Made by a program: the position numbers and the translations under genes. A DNA stretch of 36,861 bases from a bacterium (GTDB lineage Bacteria; Cyanobacteriota; Vampirovibrionia; Obscuribacterales; JAKAZS01), in NCBI GenBank assembly GCA_021815785.1, contig JAKAZS010000020.1:1-36861 (forward strand). The letters are read 5' to 3'. Under the pieces are notes generated by a model. It made no database searches. It saw only the letters and a list, made by a program, of their open reading frames with translations, and was not told where the DNA came from. Shown piece after piece: positions 8,081 to 16,815 of the stretch; position 1 is the stretch's first letter, and each line of letters opens with the position of its first letter.

Positions 8081-9961
8081 TTATTTTTTAACTGCAAGTT
8101 TTCTTGTTGACTCAAGTTGAACAATTAAAACGGAAATATCGGCTGGGGAAACACCACTAATTCGTGATGCTTGGCCTATGGTTTCTGGTCTGATTAGAGA
8201 TAATCTTTCGCGCGCTTCTTTAGAAAGATTTAAAATTTCATGGTAGTTAATGGCGACCGGCAATTTATGGAATTCGAGTTTTTCAACTTGTTCAACTTGG
8301 CGTTTTTGTCTTTCAATATAGCCTGAATATTTTATTTCAACTGCTATTTCTTTGGCAAAAGGATAGACATTATCTGACTGTGGACTGATTGCTTCAATAA
8401 CTTCATATTCAATTTTTGGTCGTTTAAGTAACTCATATAAAGATATCGGATGGGAAATGTTTTCGCAATATTTGGCCAATACTTCATTGATATAAGGTAC
8501 AGGCTGGATTTTAATGTCTTTCAGTCTTTTTAGTTCAAGCGTAAACGCTTCTTGTTTATTAACAAATAATTGCCAACGGCGATCACTTACTAAGCCAAAG
8601 GAGCGACCGATAGGTGTTAACCTTGTATCGGCATTATCCTGACGCAGTAACAGGCGGTATTCAGACCTTGATGTCATAATGCGATAGGGTTCATTAATTT
8701 CTTTGGTGACTAAATCATCAATTAATGTTCCAATATATGAGCTGGATCGTGTCAAGATAAACGGATTTTTATTTAATACATATAGTCCAGCATTAATTCC
8801 AGCCACAATTCCTTGGGCACTGGCTTCTTCATAACCACTGGTACCAAGAATCTGACCAGCGGCAAAAAAACCTTCTATATCCTTGCTTTCTAAAGTGTGT
8901 TTAAATTGAATGGCGGGCAAATAGTCATATTCTACTGCGTAAGCTGGTCTCATCATTACACTGTTTTCTAGTCCTGGTAAAGAATGAATAATTTCCTGTT
9001 GCACATCTATTGGTAAACTGGTTGAACAACCTTGCAAATATATTTCATAAGTTGATCGGCCTTCGGGCTCAAGGAATAAATGATGGCTGTCCTTATCTTT
9101 AAAACGCACAATTTTATCTTCAATTGATGGACAATATCTTGGTCCTGATGCATCGATAAGGCCAGCGTACATAGGCGACTTATCCAGGTTATTTAAAATG
9201 ATTTCATGGGTTTTAGCGGTGGTTCGTGTTTGATAACAAGGTAATTGATCGAGAACTGGTCGATTATCTAGATTAGAAAAAAATTCAATTTTAGGGTCAC
9301 CGCAAACTTTTGGTAAATTAGTAAAATCGATAGTGCGACCGTCAATTCGGGGCGGAGTTCCGGTTTTAAGGCGGTGCATGGTTAGACCTAAAGATTTTAA
9401 ATAATCGGATAAGCCATTTACGGCAAATTCACCTTGGCGCGAGGCTGGTTGAGTTTCATGGCCAATCCAAATTAACCCATCTAAAAATGTTCCAGCACAA
9501 AGTACAATGGCGCGAGTGGTAATTGTTTCACCAAAGGCCAATTCAATACCGGACACTTTATTTTGAGCCAAAATGATCTTTTTCATAACCCCTTGTCTTA
9601 ATGTGACATTAGGTAAAGACTCTACATATTTACGCATCCACTGGCTATATAAGGCCTTATCGGATTGAGCTCGCAACGACTGAACGGCTTGGCCACGACT
9701 TGAATTAAGCATACGATACTGAATGTAGGTGTGATCGCTGGCATCGGCCATAACACCATCCAATGCGTCTACCTCCTTAACCAGCTGCGATTTACCGGGG
9801 CCACCAATAGCTGGATTGCAAGGCATTGCACCAATAGTATCAAGGTTAACGGCTAGCAACAAAGTTTTTAAATTTAACCTAGATAAGGCACTACAAGCTT
9901 CAATTCCAGCATGGCCAGCACCTATAACAATTGCATCATAATTAATATTCACAAAATTCAC
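8081..9961 (-). CDS. mnmG: tRNA uridine 5-carboxymethylaminomethyl modification enzyme MnmG (GidA)
   Basis: FAD-dependent subunit of the MnmE-MnmG complex that modifies wobble U34 of certain tRNAs, using methylene-tetrahydrofolate. The FAD-binding GAGHAG motif is at residues 14-19, followed by the signature CNPAIGGPGKSQLVKEVDALDG (52-73 region). CAGTFLDG, LKTGTPPRI and the second signature ILGTSGYEEASAQGIVAGINA are all present, as is the C-terminal helical domain ending near GQASRISGVSPADI. The 626-residue length is normal. The long frame starts at GTG 9961, but an in-frame GTG at 9952 has AGGTGA five bases upstream and may be the true start. clpS lies 34 bp upstream on the same strand. Confidence 0.97.
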   Translation of the reverse strand: MNFVNINYDAIVIGAGHAGIEACSALSRLNLKTLLLAVNLDTIGAMPCNPAIGGPGKSQLVKEVDALDGVMADASDHTYIQYRMLNSSRGQAVQSLRAQSDKALYSQWMRKYVESLPNVTLRQGVMKKIILAQNKVSGIELAFGETITTRAIVLCAGTFLDGLIWIGHETQPASRQGEFAVNGLSDYLKSLGLTMHRLKTGTPPRIDGRTIDFTNLPKVCGDPKIEFFSNLDNRPVLDQLPCYQTRTTAKTHEIILNNLDKSPMYAGLIDASGPRYCPSIEDKIVRFKDKDSHHLFLEPEGRSTYEIYLQGCSTSLPIDVQQEIIHSLPGLENSVMMRPAYAVEYDYLPAIQFKHTLESKDIEGFFAAGQILGTSGYEEASAQGIVAGINAGLYVLNKNPFILTRSSSYIGTLIDDLVTKEINEPYRIMTSRSEYRLLLRQDNADTRLTPIGRSFGLVSDRRWQLFVNKQEAFTLELKRLKDIKIQPVPYINEVLAKYCENISHPISLYELLKRPKIEYEVIEAISPQSDNVYPFAKEIAVEIKYSGYIERQKRQVEQVEKLEFHKLPVAINYHEILNLSKEARERLSLIRPETIGQASRISGVSPADISVLIVQLESTRKLAVKK

Positions 9962-9995
9962 CTAATTTATTAAAGTAACACAATATTAATGTTTT

Positions 9996-10277
9996 TTAAG
10001 CATCTTGCTCAAGCGACATTGACAACCCTTCCTGTTTTAACAATTCATAGTATAATTCAGCTTGTTCCATTGGACCAGTCCAAACAATTGACAATCCTTC
10101 GGTATGGGTTTCTAAGGCTAATTTATGTGCCTTAACCCTATTCATGCCCGGGATATGTTTAAGTAAACAGTTTTCAACATGTTCAAAGGTATTTATCTCA
10201 TCATTTAAAAGAATTACCTTATAATTTGGATAGGGTTTTAAATCAGCTTTATTTTTTTCTAATATTACACTTGTCAT
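9996..10277 (-). CDS. clpS: ATP-dependent Clp protease adaptor ClpS
   Basis: N-end rule adaptor that delivers substrates with destabilising N-terminal residues to ClpA/ClpC-type unfoldases. The 93-residue protein contains the hallmark YKVILLNDEINTFEHV (about 19-34), with the Asn-Asp pair that binds the substrate amino group, and the A-H-x-L-A-L-x-T-H-x-x-G core (AHKLALETHTEG). It lies 34 bp before mnmG in the same direction and diverges from the 901-aa gene across a 105-bp spacer that contains a perfect inverted repeat. Confidence 0.95.
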   Translation of the reverse strand: MTSVILEKNKADLKPYPNYKVILLNDEINTFEHVENCLLKHIPGMNRVKAHKLALETHTEGLSIVWTGPMEQAELYYELLKQEGLSMSLEQDA

Positions 10278-10321
10278 AAGTTTAATCCAAAAAGTTAAAT
10301 TTGATAATATTCTATATAAAT

Positions 10322-10356
10322 AATTACTATAAATTTTATAATAATTTATAGTAATT
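10322..10356. promoter_or_regulatory. Perfect 14-bp inverted repeat between divergent genes
   Basis: AATTACTATAAATT (10322-10335) is repeated in exact inverse at 10343-10356 around the 7-base centre TTATAAT. It sits in the 105-bp spacer between clpS (-) and the 901-aa gene (+), where both promoters must lie, and its centre holds a TATAAT. It is AT-only apart from one G/C per arm. It may be an operator or a leader hairpin; no T tract marks it as a terminator. Confidence 0.5.
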
Positions 10357-10382
10357 TCTTAAGGTTGTAAAGTTTAAATAAA

Positions 10383-13088
10383 ATGAGTGCCGAAAGCTTA
10401 CTGGAAAATTTAGCTAATTCTACAGCTATTATATATGATAGAACGGTAAATCCTCCCTTGCAAATCGGTCAAGGCTTTATGGTTTCTAAAAGCCGACTGG
10501 CTACATGTGCTTCGGCTGTATTTCATTATATTGAAACCCCTTGGGCACTTCAACTTGAATTTCCCTATACCGATCTTGTTCTTGGTGTTAAAGCGATAGC
10601 ACTTCATTTTGAATTTGATAAAAAACAAGCTCGCTCACTCTATTTAGCTCAAACTGGTGATCCTTATCAAGATCAACTTAAAATGCCTAATGACATTGCT
10701 ATGTTAGTTTTGGATAGCGATTTACAGGAATTAAATGCTGATAAAGTGGCTGAATTAAATCGTGCATTATATTCAACCTATTCAGTTGAAGGCATCGATT
10801 TATCCGGAACGACAAATGACATTGAGTTTTTGGATGTAATCAAAAAACTTTTTAATGAAGGTCAAAGTGGTTTATTCACTTTATTAAGTAGTCGTAAAAT
10901 ACCGATTGCCCAAATTGAGATATCACCGCAAGGTATAACTAATGTTCTTTACAAACAGATGAAAGGTGAATTAGCCTTTTTTGAACTGGTTTGTAATAAT
11001 ACTGCTCAAGCTTATACTTTTTCGACAACCAAAAAGTTTAATTTTGCTCCTAATTGTAATATTCAGGCACCAACAGTCAAATTAGCTATGGAAGCCTTAA
11101 GAAGGCATGCGGAATTACCTAAATTACTGGAAAATCTTGGTGGTAAAGAATTAAGATTCCAGCAAGTTGTAAATGAATTGGATTTAAATAATGTCAGTGA
11201 AGGCATTAAATGGTTTGCTCCTAAGCTTTGGGAATATATTGATGGGTATATTACGCTCGAAAAACTGCCTTTAAAATTAAATTTAGATTCTTTTACTGTA
11301 GCTGTAGGAATTAAGGAATTTATCAACAAAGGTTTGATTTCACCAATTAATAAATATTCGCCATTTCCTTGCTCAGGTGAAATGGGTTCGCCAATAATGG
11401 CTCATACTGATTTAGAGATTCATCCTTTAGATGCGATTCAGGCTTTCTATCTTGATCCATATTCGTTTAAAGCAACTTTGCGTGAAGGGACTTTCTTTGG
11501 ATCAGCTTCAGCATTGCAACCAAAAAACTTATTACATACTATCGATATGCCGCCTAATATTTATGGGGCTCAGATTTTAAAAAGCTATAAATTAGTTGGA
11601 GTACATTCTGGTCCATATAAGCCTAAAACTGAACAGACTAATTTGCCTAAAAATATTTTTCAGTTTATGTGGATTGGTGCCTTAATTGATATGAGTACCA
11701 AGCGCTTACGGGGCTCGAATCTTGAAGGAGGCGAGGATGAAGAAATATTTGTCCAGGCTTCCAAGCTTAAGGCAACCCTAGACGAAGCTAATTTAACCCC
11801 TAAACCTAAAATTAAATGCCCGAAATGTTTCGCTAATAATACTAAATATGGGCCTTGTGATAGCTGTAGTTATGAAATAACTGATGAAGAAGCAAACATA
11901 AAGCCTAAGGGTAAAGAATTAGTATTAAGAATACTTTGGGATTTAAAAGAAAAATATAATTTAACCGATATGCATCTAATGTTTATTGGTGGTATGTTAG
12001 TCTGGGTATTTTTTATGTTAGTCGGCCTGATTTTCAATAGACCAGCGCCAACTGTAGCTATAAAGTCTAATGAAGCACAAAAGGTAACTCATGCAAATTC
12101 ACCTAAAGCCAGTCTTTTAGCAAGTCAAAGTGCGGGTTTTTCCCAAACACCACCTGAAGGTTACTGGTATGAAGATACCAGCGAACAAACTAACCCTATC
12201 CCTTCATTTGGTTTGTATTCAGACAATCAAAACCAGAAATTATTATTTGTAATTATGAATAATATGTCTTGCGTTGAACATTTGGAAAAATTTACCAATA
12301 ATCCTGTTTATATCAAAACCGATGATTTTGGTGAAATTGGTAAAAAAATTGCTGATGGCAGTCAGCCAATTGGTAATGATCAATTAAAATGGTTTGTGGG
12401 TAAATATCCATTACCACCTAAGGACAAAGAATTTCAAACAATTTTAATTGGTGCATATCCTAGTCCGATGGAATCTAAGTCGGTATTGGTCATTGGTACC
12501 AGTATGGATAATCATACTGATTATAATTATCGCAATTCGTTATTTATCATTGATCTTATGGCACGAGAATATACGAAGTCTGTTGAGCAAAAAGCCCAAA
12601 GTGACAATACTAATTCTGATAATACCGATACCAGTGATAAGACCAATCCACCACTAGCTAATACCGATACAACCAATAAATCAGATCAAACTCCAACTAC
12701 CGATGCAACTAATTCATCAGCTGATAATAATAGTGAGGGAAGTTCAGAAATTGTCGATAATTCACCACTAAGTCAATTTTGTAAATCAACCCAAGTGGCA
12801 ATTCAGTCAAAGTTTTTCCTTAGTGATGATGTTAAAGAAGAATTAAAAAAGGCTAAATATACTAATGATAATACATTGATTACGATAAGTTTACAAATTA
12901 GCAATAAAGGCGAAATTAAAAAACTTGACATAACTCAAACTGCTTCATTAGATAAATTAACTGATGCTGTAGTCAAAGCTGTTAAACAGTCCGAACCATT
13001 TAAAAATATACCTAACGATATCGCTAGCGAAAACTTGATTTTTAAAATTACATATTATAAAGGTAATTTTGAAGTAGCCAAAGAGTAA
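10383..13088 (+). CDS. Membrane protein with trypsin-like pseudoprotease, zinc ribbon and TonB-C-like domain
   Basis: 901 residues. The N-terminal part (about 1-420) reads like a degenerate S1-type serine protease: GQGFMVSKSRLATCASAV (about 29-46) occupies the place of the His motif, and GEMGSPIM (about 333-340) the place of GxSGSP, followed by KLVGVHSG. The positions expected for catalytic His and Ser carry Ser and Met, so proteolysis is unlikely. A zinc ribbon CPKC...CDSC follows at about 479-497. One membrane segment, LMFIGGMLVWVFFMLVGLIF, is at about 536-555. A Ser/Thr/Asp/Asn-rich linker follows, with a TonB-C-like domain at about 810-895. Topology is probably cytosolic N-terminus and periplasmic C-terminus. 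No good ribosome site is visible before ATG 10383. Domain calls are from memory of the folds; function is unknown. Confidence 0.8.
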   Translation: MSAESLLENLANSTAIIYDRTVNPPLQIGQGFMVSKSRLATCASAVFHYIETPWALQLEFPYTDLVLGVKAIALHFEFDKKQARSLYLAQTGDPYQDQLKMPNDIAMLVLDSDLQELNADKVAELNRALYSTYSVEGIDLSGTTNDIEFLDVIKKLFNEGQSGLFTLLSSRKIPIAQIEISPQGITNVLYKQMKGELAFFELVCNNTAQAYTFSTTKKFNFAPNCNIQAPTVKLAMEALRRHAELPKLLENLGGKELRFQQVVNELDLNNVSEGIKWFAPKLWEYIDGYITLEKLPLKLNLDSFTVAVGIKEFINKGLISPINKYSPFPCSGEMGSPIMAHTDLEIHPLDAIQAFYLDPYSFKATLREGTFFGSASALQPKNLLHTIDMPPNIYGAQILKSYKLVGVHSGPYKPKTEQTNLPKNIFQFMWIGALIDMSTKRLRGSNLEGGEDEEIFVQASKLKATLDEANLTPKPKIKCPKCFANNTKYGPCDSCSYEITDEEANIKPKGKELVLRILWDLKEKYNLTDMHLMFIGGMLVWVFFMLVGLIFNRPAPTVAIKSNEAQKVTHANSPKASLLASQSAGFSQTPPEGYWYEDTSEQTNPIPSFGLYSDNQNQKLLFVIMNNMSCVEHLEKFTNNPVYIKTDDFGEIGKKIADGSQPIGNDQLKWFVGKYPLPPKDKEFQTILIGAYPSPMESKSVLVIGTSMDNHTDYNYRNSLFIIDLMAREYTKSVEQKAQSDNTNSDNTDTSDKTNPPLANTDTTNKSDQTPTTDATNSSADNNSEGSSEIVDNSPLSQFCKSTQVAIQSKFFLSDDVKEELKKAKYTNDNTLITISLQISNKGEIKKLDITQTASLDKLTDAVVKAVKQSEPFKNIPNDIASENLIFKITYYKGNFEVAKE

Positions 13089-13147
13089 ATTGGAATTTTG
13101 CTAAATGCAGCAACAGCAGTTAATAGTTTTAAATAGCCTAAATTAAA

Positions 13148-14263
13148 TTATGAGCAAGCAATTAATTCAAGAATTTTAATTATTTCATTGGCGGAATTTA
13201 ATTTGGCCAGGTTTTTCATATTAGTTTTTAAAACGTTTAATTTGGCCACATCGTTAAATAATTCAGCTATTGTAGTATAAAGATAATCAGCATTTAAATC
13301 AGACTGATTAATTAGTAAGCTAGCCTGCCTATCTCTTAAATAATCAGCATTAAAAAACTGATGATTTTGAGCTGCATATGGATAAGGAATAAATATGGCC
13401 GGCAATCCGCTAACAGTCAATTCGCTGATTGTCATTGCTCCCGAACGGCATATGGCTAGATCGGCTAAGGCATAAATTTGTGCTAAATCATCAAAATAAG
13501 GTTGAATTAGATAGCGATCATTATTCAGTAAATTTGCCGATAATTTACTTCTCACTAAGTCGTAATTTTTACTACCTGTTTGATGAATTATTTGCAAGTT
13601 GGCAAAATTGGCTAATAATTTTTCAATTATTGCGCAAAGTACTTCATTTATCGCCATAGCTCCTTGTGACCCACCCGTTATGACTAAGGTTTTAAAATCC
13701 GACTTTAAACCAAGTTTTTGGGCTAAAGCGTCACGATCGTAGGTATCATAAAAGGATTGGGAAATCGGGTTGCCCGTTAGGTGAATTTTATTTTGGTAAT
13801 TTGGTAATTCATTGGCACAAGTTTCCATTCCTAAGGTAATTGCTCGAGCGCCAAAACTAAATAAGCGATTAGCTAAACCTAAGTGTGAATCTGGTTCATG
13901 GATTACGTATGGAATTTTTTTATAATAGGCCGCAAATAATGTTGGTGCTGTTGTGTAACCACCAGTAGCAAATACGATATTGGGCATAAAAGTTTCAATT
14001 ATAGTTATTGCCTGTTGATAGGCTTTAATAAATACATAAGGATAGTTGAGATTTTTTAAACTTAATTTCCGTTCAAAACTGGTAATGTTAATTGCTTGGT
14101 AATTAATATGTTTTTTTTTTGCGAGTTCTTCTTCTAAAGCTCCATTGCGACTAACATACAGAACTTCATGCTGGTGGTCAATTAATTTACTAGCTACGGC
14201 TAAGGCTGGATAAATATGTCCACCGGTGCCACCACCAGTTACGATAACTTTAAACGACTTCAT
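13148..14263 (-). CDS. murG: UDP-N-acetylglucosamine--lipid I GlcNAc transferase MurG
   Basis: Peripheral inner-membrane glycosyltransferase that converts lipid I to lipid II in peptidoglycan synthesis. The glycine-rich GGTGGHIYPALAVA loop is at about residues 10-23. FATGGYTTAP, HEPDSHLGLANR, ITGGSQGA and the donor-site stretch RSGAMTISEL...PYPYAAQNHQ are all present. 371 residues is slightly longer than average but normal. Its ATG (14263) overlaps the end of ftsW by 14 bp, so the two are translationally coupled. It is the last gene of the TPR-murD-ftsW-murG unit and converges on the 901-aa gene 59 bp away. Confidence 0.97.
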   Translation of the reverse strand: MKSFKVIVTGGGTGGHIYPALAVASKLIDHQHEVLYVSRNGALEEELAKKKHINYQAINITSFERKLSLKNLNYPYVFIKAYQQAITIIETFMPNIVFATGGYTTAPTLFAAYYKKIPYVIHEPDSHLGLANRLFSFGARAITLGMETCANELPNYQNKIHLTGNPISQSFYDTYDRDALAQKLGLKSDFKTLVITGGSQGAMAINEVLCAIIEKLLANFANLQIIHQTGSKNYDLVRSKLSANLLNNDRYLIQPYFDDLAQIYALADLAICRSGAMTISELTVSGLPAIFIPYPYAAQNHQFFNADYLRDRQASLLINQSDLNADYLYTTIAELFNDVAKLNVLKTNMKNLAKLNSANEIIKILELIACS

Positions 14264-15476
14264 TTAAACTATGATCTTTAGTTACTGGATCTACAACATC
14301 TTCTTCGTCTTCGACGGGACAGGAGTCTCGCGATACAGATAATAATAGGCCTATCATAGTTAAAGTGATAACTAATGATGTGCCACCATAACTAATTAAG
14401 GGTAAAGTAATACCAGTAACCGGAATTATACCAGTTGTTACCATAATATTTACGATAGCCTGGAGGGTAATTGAACTGGTTATGCCGATAGCTAAGAAAC
14501 GTCCAAATAATGTTTTTGCCCCTAAACTTATTTTAAACCCATAATAAGCAAATAAGCCATAACAGGTTATTAATAAAAAACTTCCCAGTAAACCAAATTC
14601 TTCAGCAATGACGGCAAAAATAAAGTCTGCATGTTGAACGGGTAGATAATATAATTTTTGCAAAGATCGACCAAACCCAAGCCCAAATAAACCTCCTGAG
14701 CCAATGGCTAATTGTGCCTGAATTGTATTCCATCCTTCTTTATGTGGAGATAGATAAGGATTTAACCAGCTTTGGATGCGAGCCATTTGGTAAGGGGTTT
14801 TTTGAATATGACGCCAAGCTAAACCAGCTCCTACAATAAAGCCTGAAGAAATAAGCAAAATATTAAACCCGCTAACAAATAATAAAGATAACATACTGCC
14901 AATGATCATCATCGCTGTCCCTAGATCTGGTTGTTTAACAATAATTAGCGCCATGACAAAAGATAAAATTATTCTAATCACAACTTGAAAATGCCACCAG
15001 AAATTTGTTGATAATCCGGCTGCCAATAAAATTATGGAACTAACTTTACACATTTCGGATGGTTGAAACTGAATGGGACCAAGGCTTAACCAGCGACTGC
15101 TGCCCATCGTTACCACCGATAAGCCCGGAACTAAAGTTAAGACTAAAAGACCAAAACTGACTATTGCTAAAGGCCAAGAAAACTTTTTTAGTTTACGATA
15201 ATCATAACGGCTAAGTGTAATCATACACAAAAGTCCAATGATGAAAGCTAGGGCTTGCCGCTTAAAAAAATAAAAATGATCATGAAATGATGATAATGCT
15301 TCAGGAGCTGAAGCACTATAAACCATGATTAGTCCAAAACAGGTCATCGCAAAAACCAGTGAGATTAAATTACGATGTGGTAACCCTCGCAAAGGAGTTG
15401 GTGGCTTGTTAAAATTGTTAGCAAAAGTTGGTTGTTTATTTTGCCAGTCGTTGGAGAACAATATCTTTGAAGGCAC
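14250..15476 (-). CDS. ftsW: Cell division lipid II polymerase FtsW
   Basis: SEDS-family peptidoglycan glycosyltransferase of the divisome, with about ten membrane segments. Family signatures include MGSSRWLSLGPIQFQPSE, KQPDLGTAMM, GSGGLFGLGFG, HADFIFAVIAEEFGLLG and GITLPLISYGGTS. Its place between murD and murG points to FtsW rather than RodA. The open frame reaches an ATG at 15518, but that would overlap murD by 83 bp with no ribosome site. I prefer GTG at 15476, which has GAGGAAAGAGG just upstream (complement of 15478-15488) and yields 408 residues, the usual FtsW length. It overlaps the end of murD by about 41 bp even so. Confidence 0.95.
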   Translation of the reverse strand: MPSKILFSNDWQNKQPTFANNFNKPPTPLRGLPHRNLISLVFAMTCFGLIMVYSASAPEALSSFHDHFYFFKRQALAFIIGLLCMITLSRYDYRKLKKFSWPLAIVSFGLLVLTLVPGLSVVTMGSSRWLSLGPIQFQPSEMCKVSSIILLAAGLSTNFWWHFQVVIRIILSFVMALIIVKQPDLGTAMMIIGSMLSLLFVSGFNILLISSGFIVGAGLAWRHIQKTPYQMARIQSWLNPYLSPHKEGWNTIQAQLAIGSGGLFGLGFGRSLQKLYYLPVQHADFIFAVIAEEFGLLGSFLLITCYGLFAYYGFKISLGAKTLFGRFLAIGITSSITLQAIVNIMVTTGIIPVTGITLPLISYGGTSLVITLTMIGLLLSVSRDSCPVEDEEDVVDPVTKDHSLNEVV

Positions 15477-16803
15477 GGCCTCTTTCCTCAAAGTTACTAA
15501 ACATGTCATAGCTTGCACAGGCTGGAGACAATAGTACTATATCACATTCTTGAGAATTTGCTAGATCTATAGCATTTTTTAAATCAGTAGCGATATATAC
15601 ATTAGCATAAGCATTATCGATAAGCGCATCACGAAAACGCTGAGTTGCTTCACCAATTAGCACAACGGATTTAACTTTCTTTTTAATGGTTTTTACGAAT
15701 TCACTTAAAGAACCACCTTTGTCACGACCGCCTGCAATTAAAACAATTTTAACTTCACTACTAAAAGCATTTAAAGCTTTGATGGTTGATTCAGTATTGG
15801 TAGCTTTGCTGTCATTATAAAAAGTTTTGCCTTTAATCGTTATAACAGGTTCAAGACGATGCTCTAAGGCTTTAAAACTAGCAACAGCGCTAGCAATTAT
15901 ATCTGGTTTGATGCCTAAAACGTAGGAGCAGGCTATAGCACTTAAAACATTTTCTAAATTATGTTCGCCAATTAAAGATATTTTATTTATATTGCAGATT
16001 ACTGAATTCTTTTGTCTATATCTAATGCATATAAAATTATTTTTTATATATATTGCTGATAAACAAAACGATAAATCATTTTTTACGCTAAAAGGGATTA
16101 AATAGGCATTTGTAGGTACTTTTTTAACAATAGTATCATCATGGTTAATGATAGCTATTTCGGCAGATGTCAAATTCTCAAATAATTTATTTTTGGCGAT
16201 AATATAATTTTCAATATTTTCGTGGAATTCTAAATGATCACTAGTCAAATTTAACCATATAGCAATTTTAGGTTTAAAACTATCACAATAGGTTAACTGA
16301 AAAGAACTAACTTCAACAACTAGATAATCTAAATCTTCATTTAAAATATCCAAAATTGGTACACCTATATTGCCACAATAAGGAGCCTTAAGATTAGCAC
16401 TTTGTAAAATATGACTAATAAGAGCAGTAGTAGTTGATTTGCCGTTAGTACCAGTTATGGCAATAATGGGTATATTTGTTTCATCAAAAGCTAATTGGAT
16501 GTCACTAATAACCCTTAAACCAAGGGATAAACAATTTTGAATAATTTCATTATTCGGTTTAATACCCGGACTCGTGACAACTAGATTGGATTTTTTAACA
16601 TAATTAAGATCTAATTGATTGATCGTAAATTTAATTTTACCCGGATATAATTCACTTAATTTTTGAATTTCCGGAAGATTACTATCACTAGCATCATAAG
16701 CATAAATACTAGCCTTTTGCTTGGCTAAATAATTAATCGTCGCTAAACCTGTTTTACCAAGGCCAATTACAGTTACTAGTTTATTTTGCCATTTACTTTT
16801 CAC
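15436..16803 (-). CDS. murD: UDP-N-acetylmuramoylalanine--D-glutamate ligase MurD
   Basis: Cytosolic ATP-dependent ligase that adds D-glutamate to UDP-MurNAc-L-alanine. A Rossmann-like N-terminal VIGLGKTGLA is at about residues 12-21. The ATP loop AITGTNGKSTTTAL is at about 114-127. Further family signatures are YCGNIGVP, VEVSSFQL, LTSDHLEFH, the C-terminal-domain motif NDSKATN, and AGGRDKGGSL. 455 residues is standard. The start is GTG (16803), 12 bp after the TPR gene stop, with no strong ribosome site, which suggests reinitiation or coupling. ftsW overlaps its 3' end. Confidence 0.97.
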   Translation of the reverse strand: MKSKWQNKLVTVIGLGKTGLATINYLAKQKASIYAYDASDSNLPEIQKLSELYPGKIKFTINQLDLNYVKKSNLVVTSPGIKPNNEIIQNCLSLGLRVISDIQLAFDETNIPIIAITGTNGKSTTTALISHILQSANLKAPYCGNIGVPILDILNEDLDYLVVEVSSFQLTYCDSFKPKIAIWLNLTSDHLEFHENIENYIIAKNKLFENLTSAEIAIINHDDTIVKKVPTNAYLIPFSVKNDLSFCLSAIYIKNNFICIRYRQKNSVICNINKISLIGEHNLENVLSAIACSYVLGIKPDIIASAVASFKALEHRLEPVITIKGKTFYNDSKATNTESTIKALNAFSSEVKIVLIAGGRDKGGSLSEFVKTIKKKVKSVVLIGEATQRFRDALIDNAYANVYIATDLKNAIDLANSQECDIVLLSPACASYDMFSNFEERGRAFKDIVLQRLAK

Positions 16804-16815
16804 AAGAATTTTAAT

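Noticed and set aside
10410-11329. Minus-strand ORFs inside the 901-aa gene
   Set aside because: Antisense to a gene with coherent domains; no ribosome site or recognisable protein.
12448-12657. 69-codon plus-strand ORF in another frame of the 901-aa gene
   Set aside because: Repetitive Ile-rich translation caused by the Asn/Asp/Thr-rich linker; no independent support.
13429-15534. Plus-strand ORFs inside murG and ftsW/murD (76 and 69 codons)
   Set aside because: Antisense to essential, well-recognised genes.
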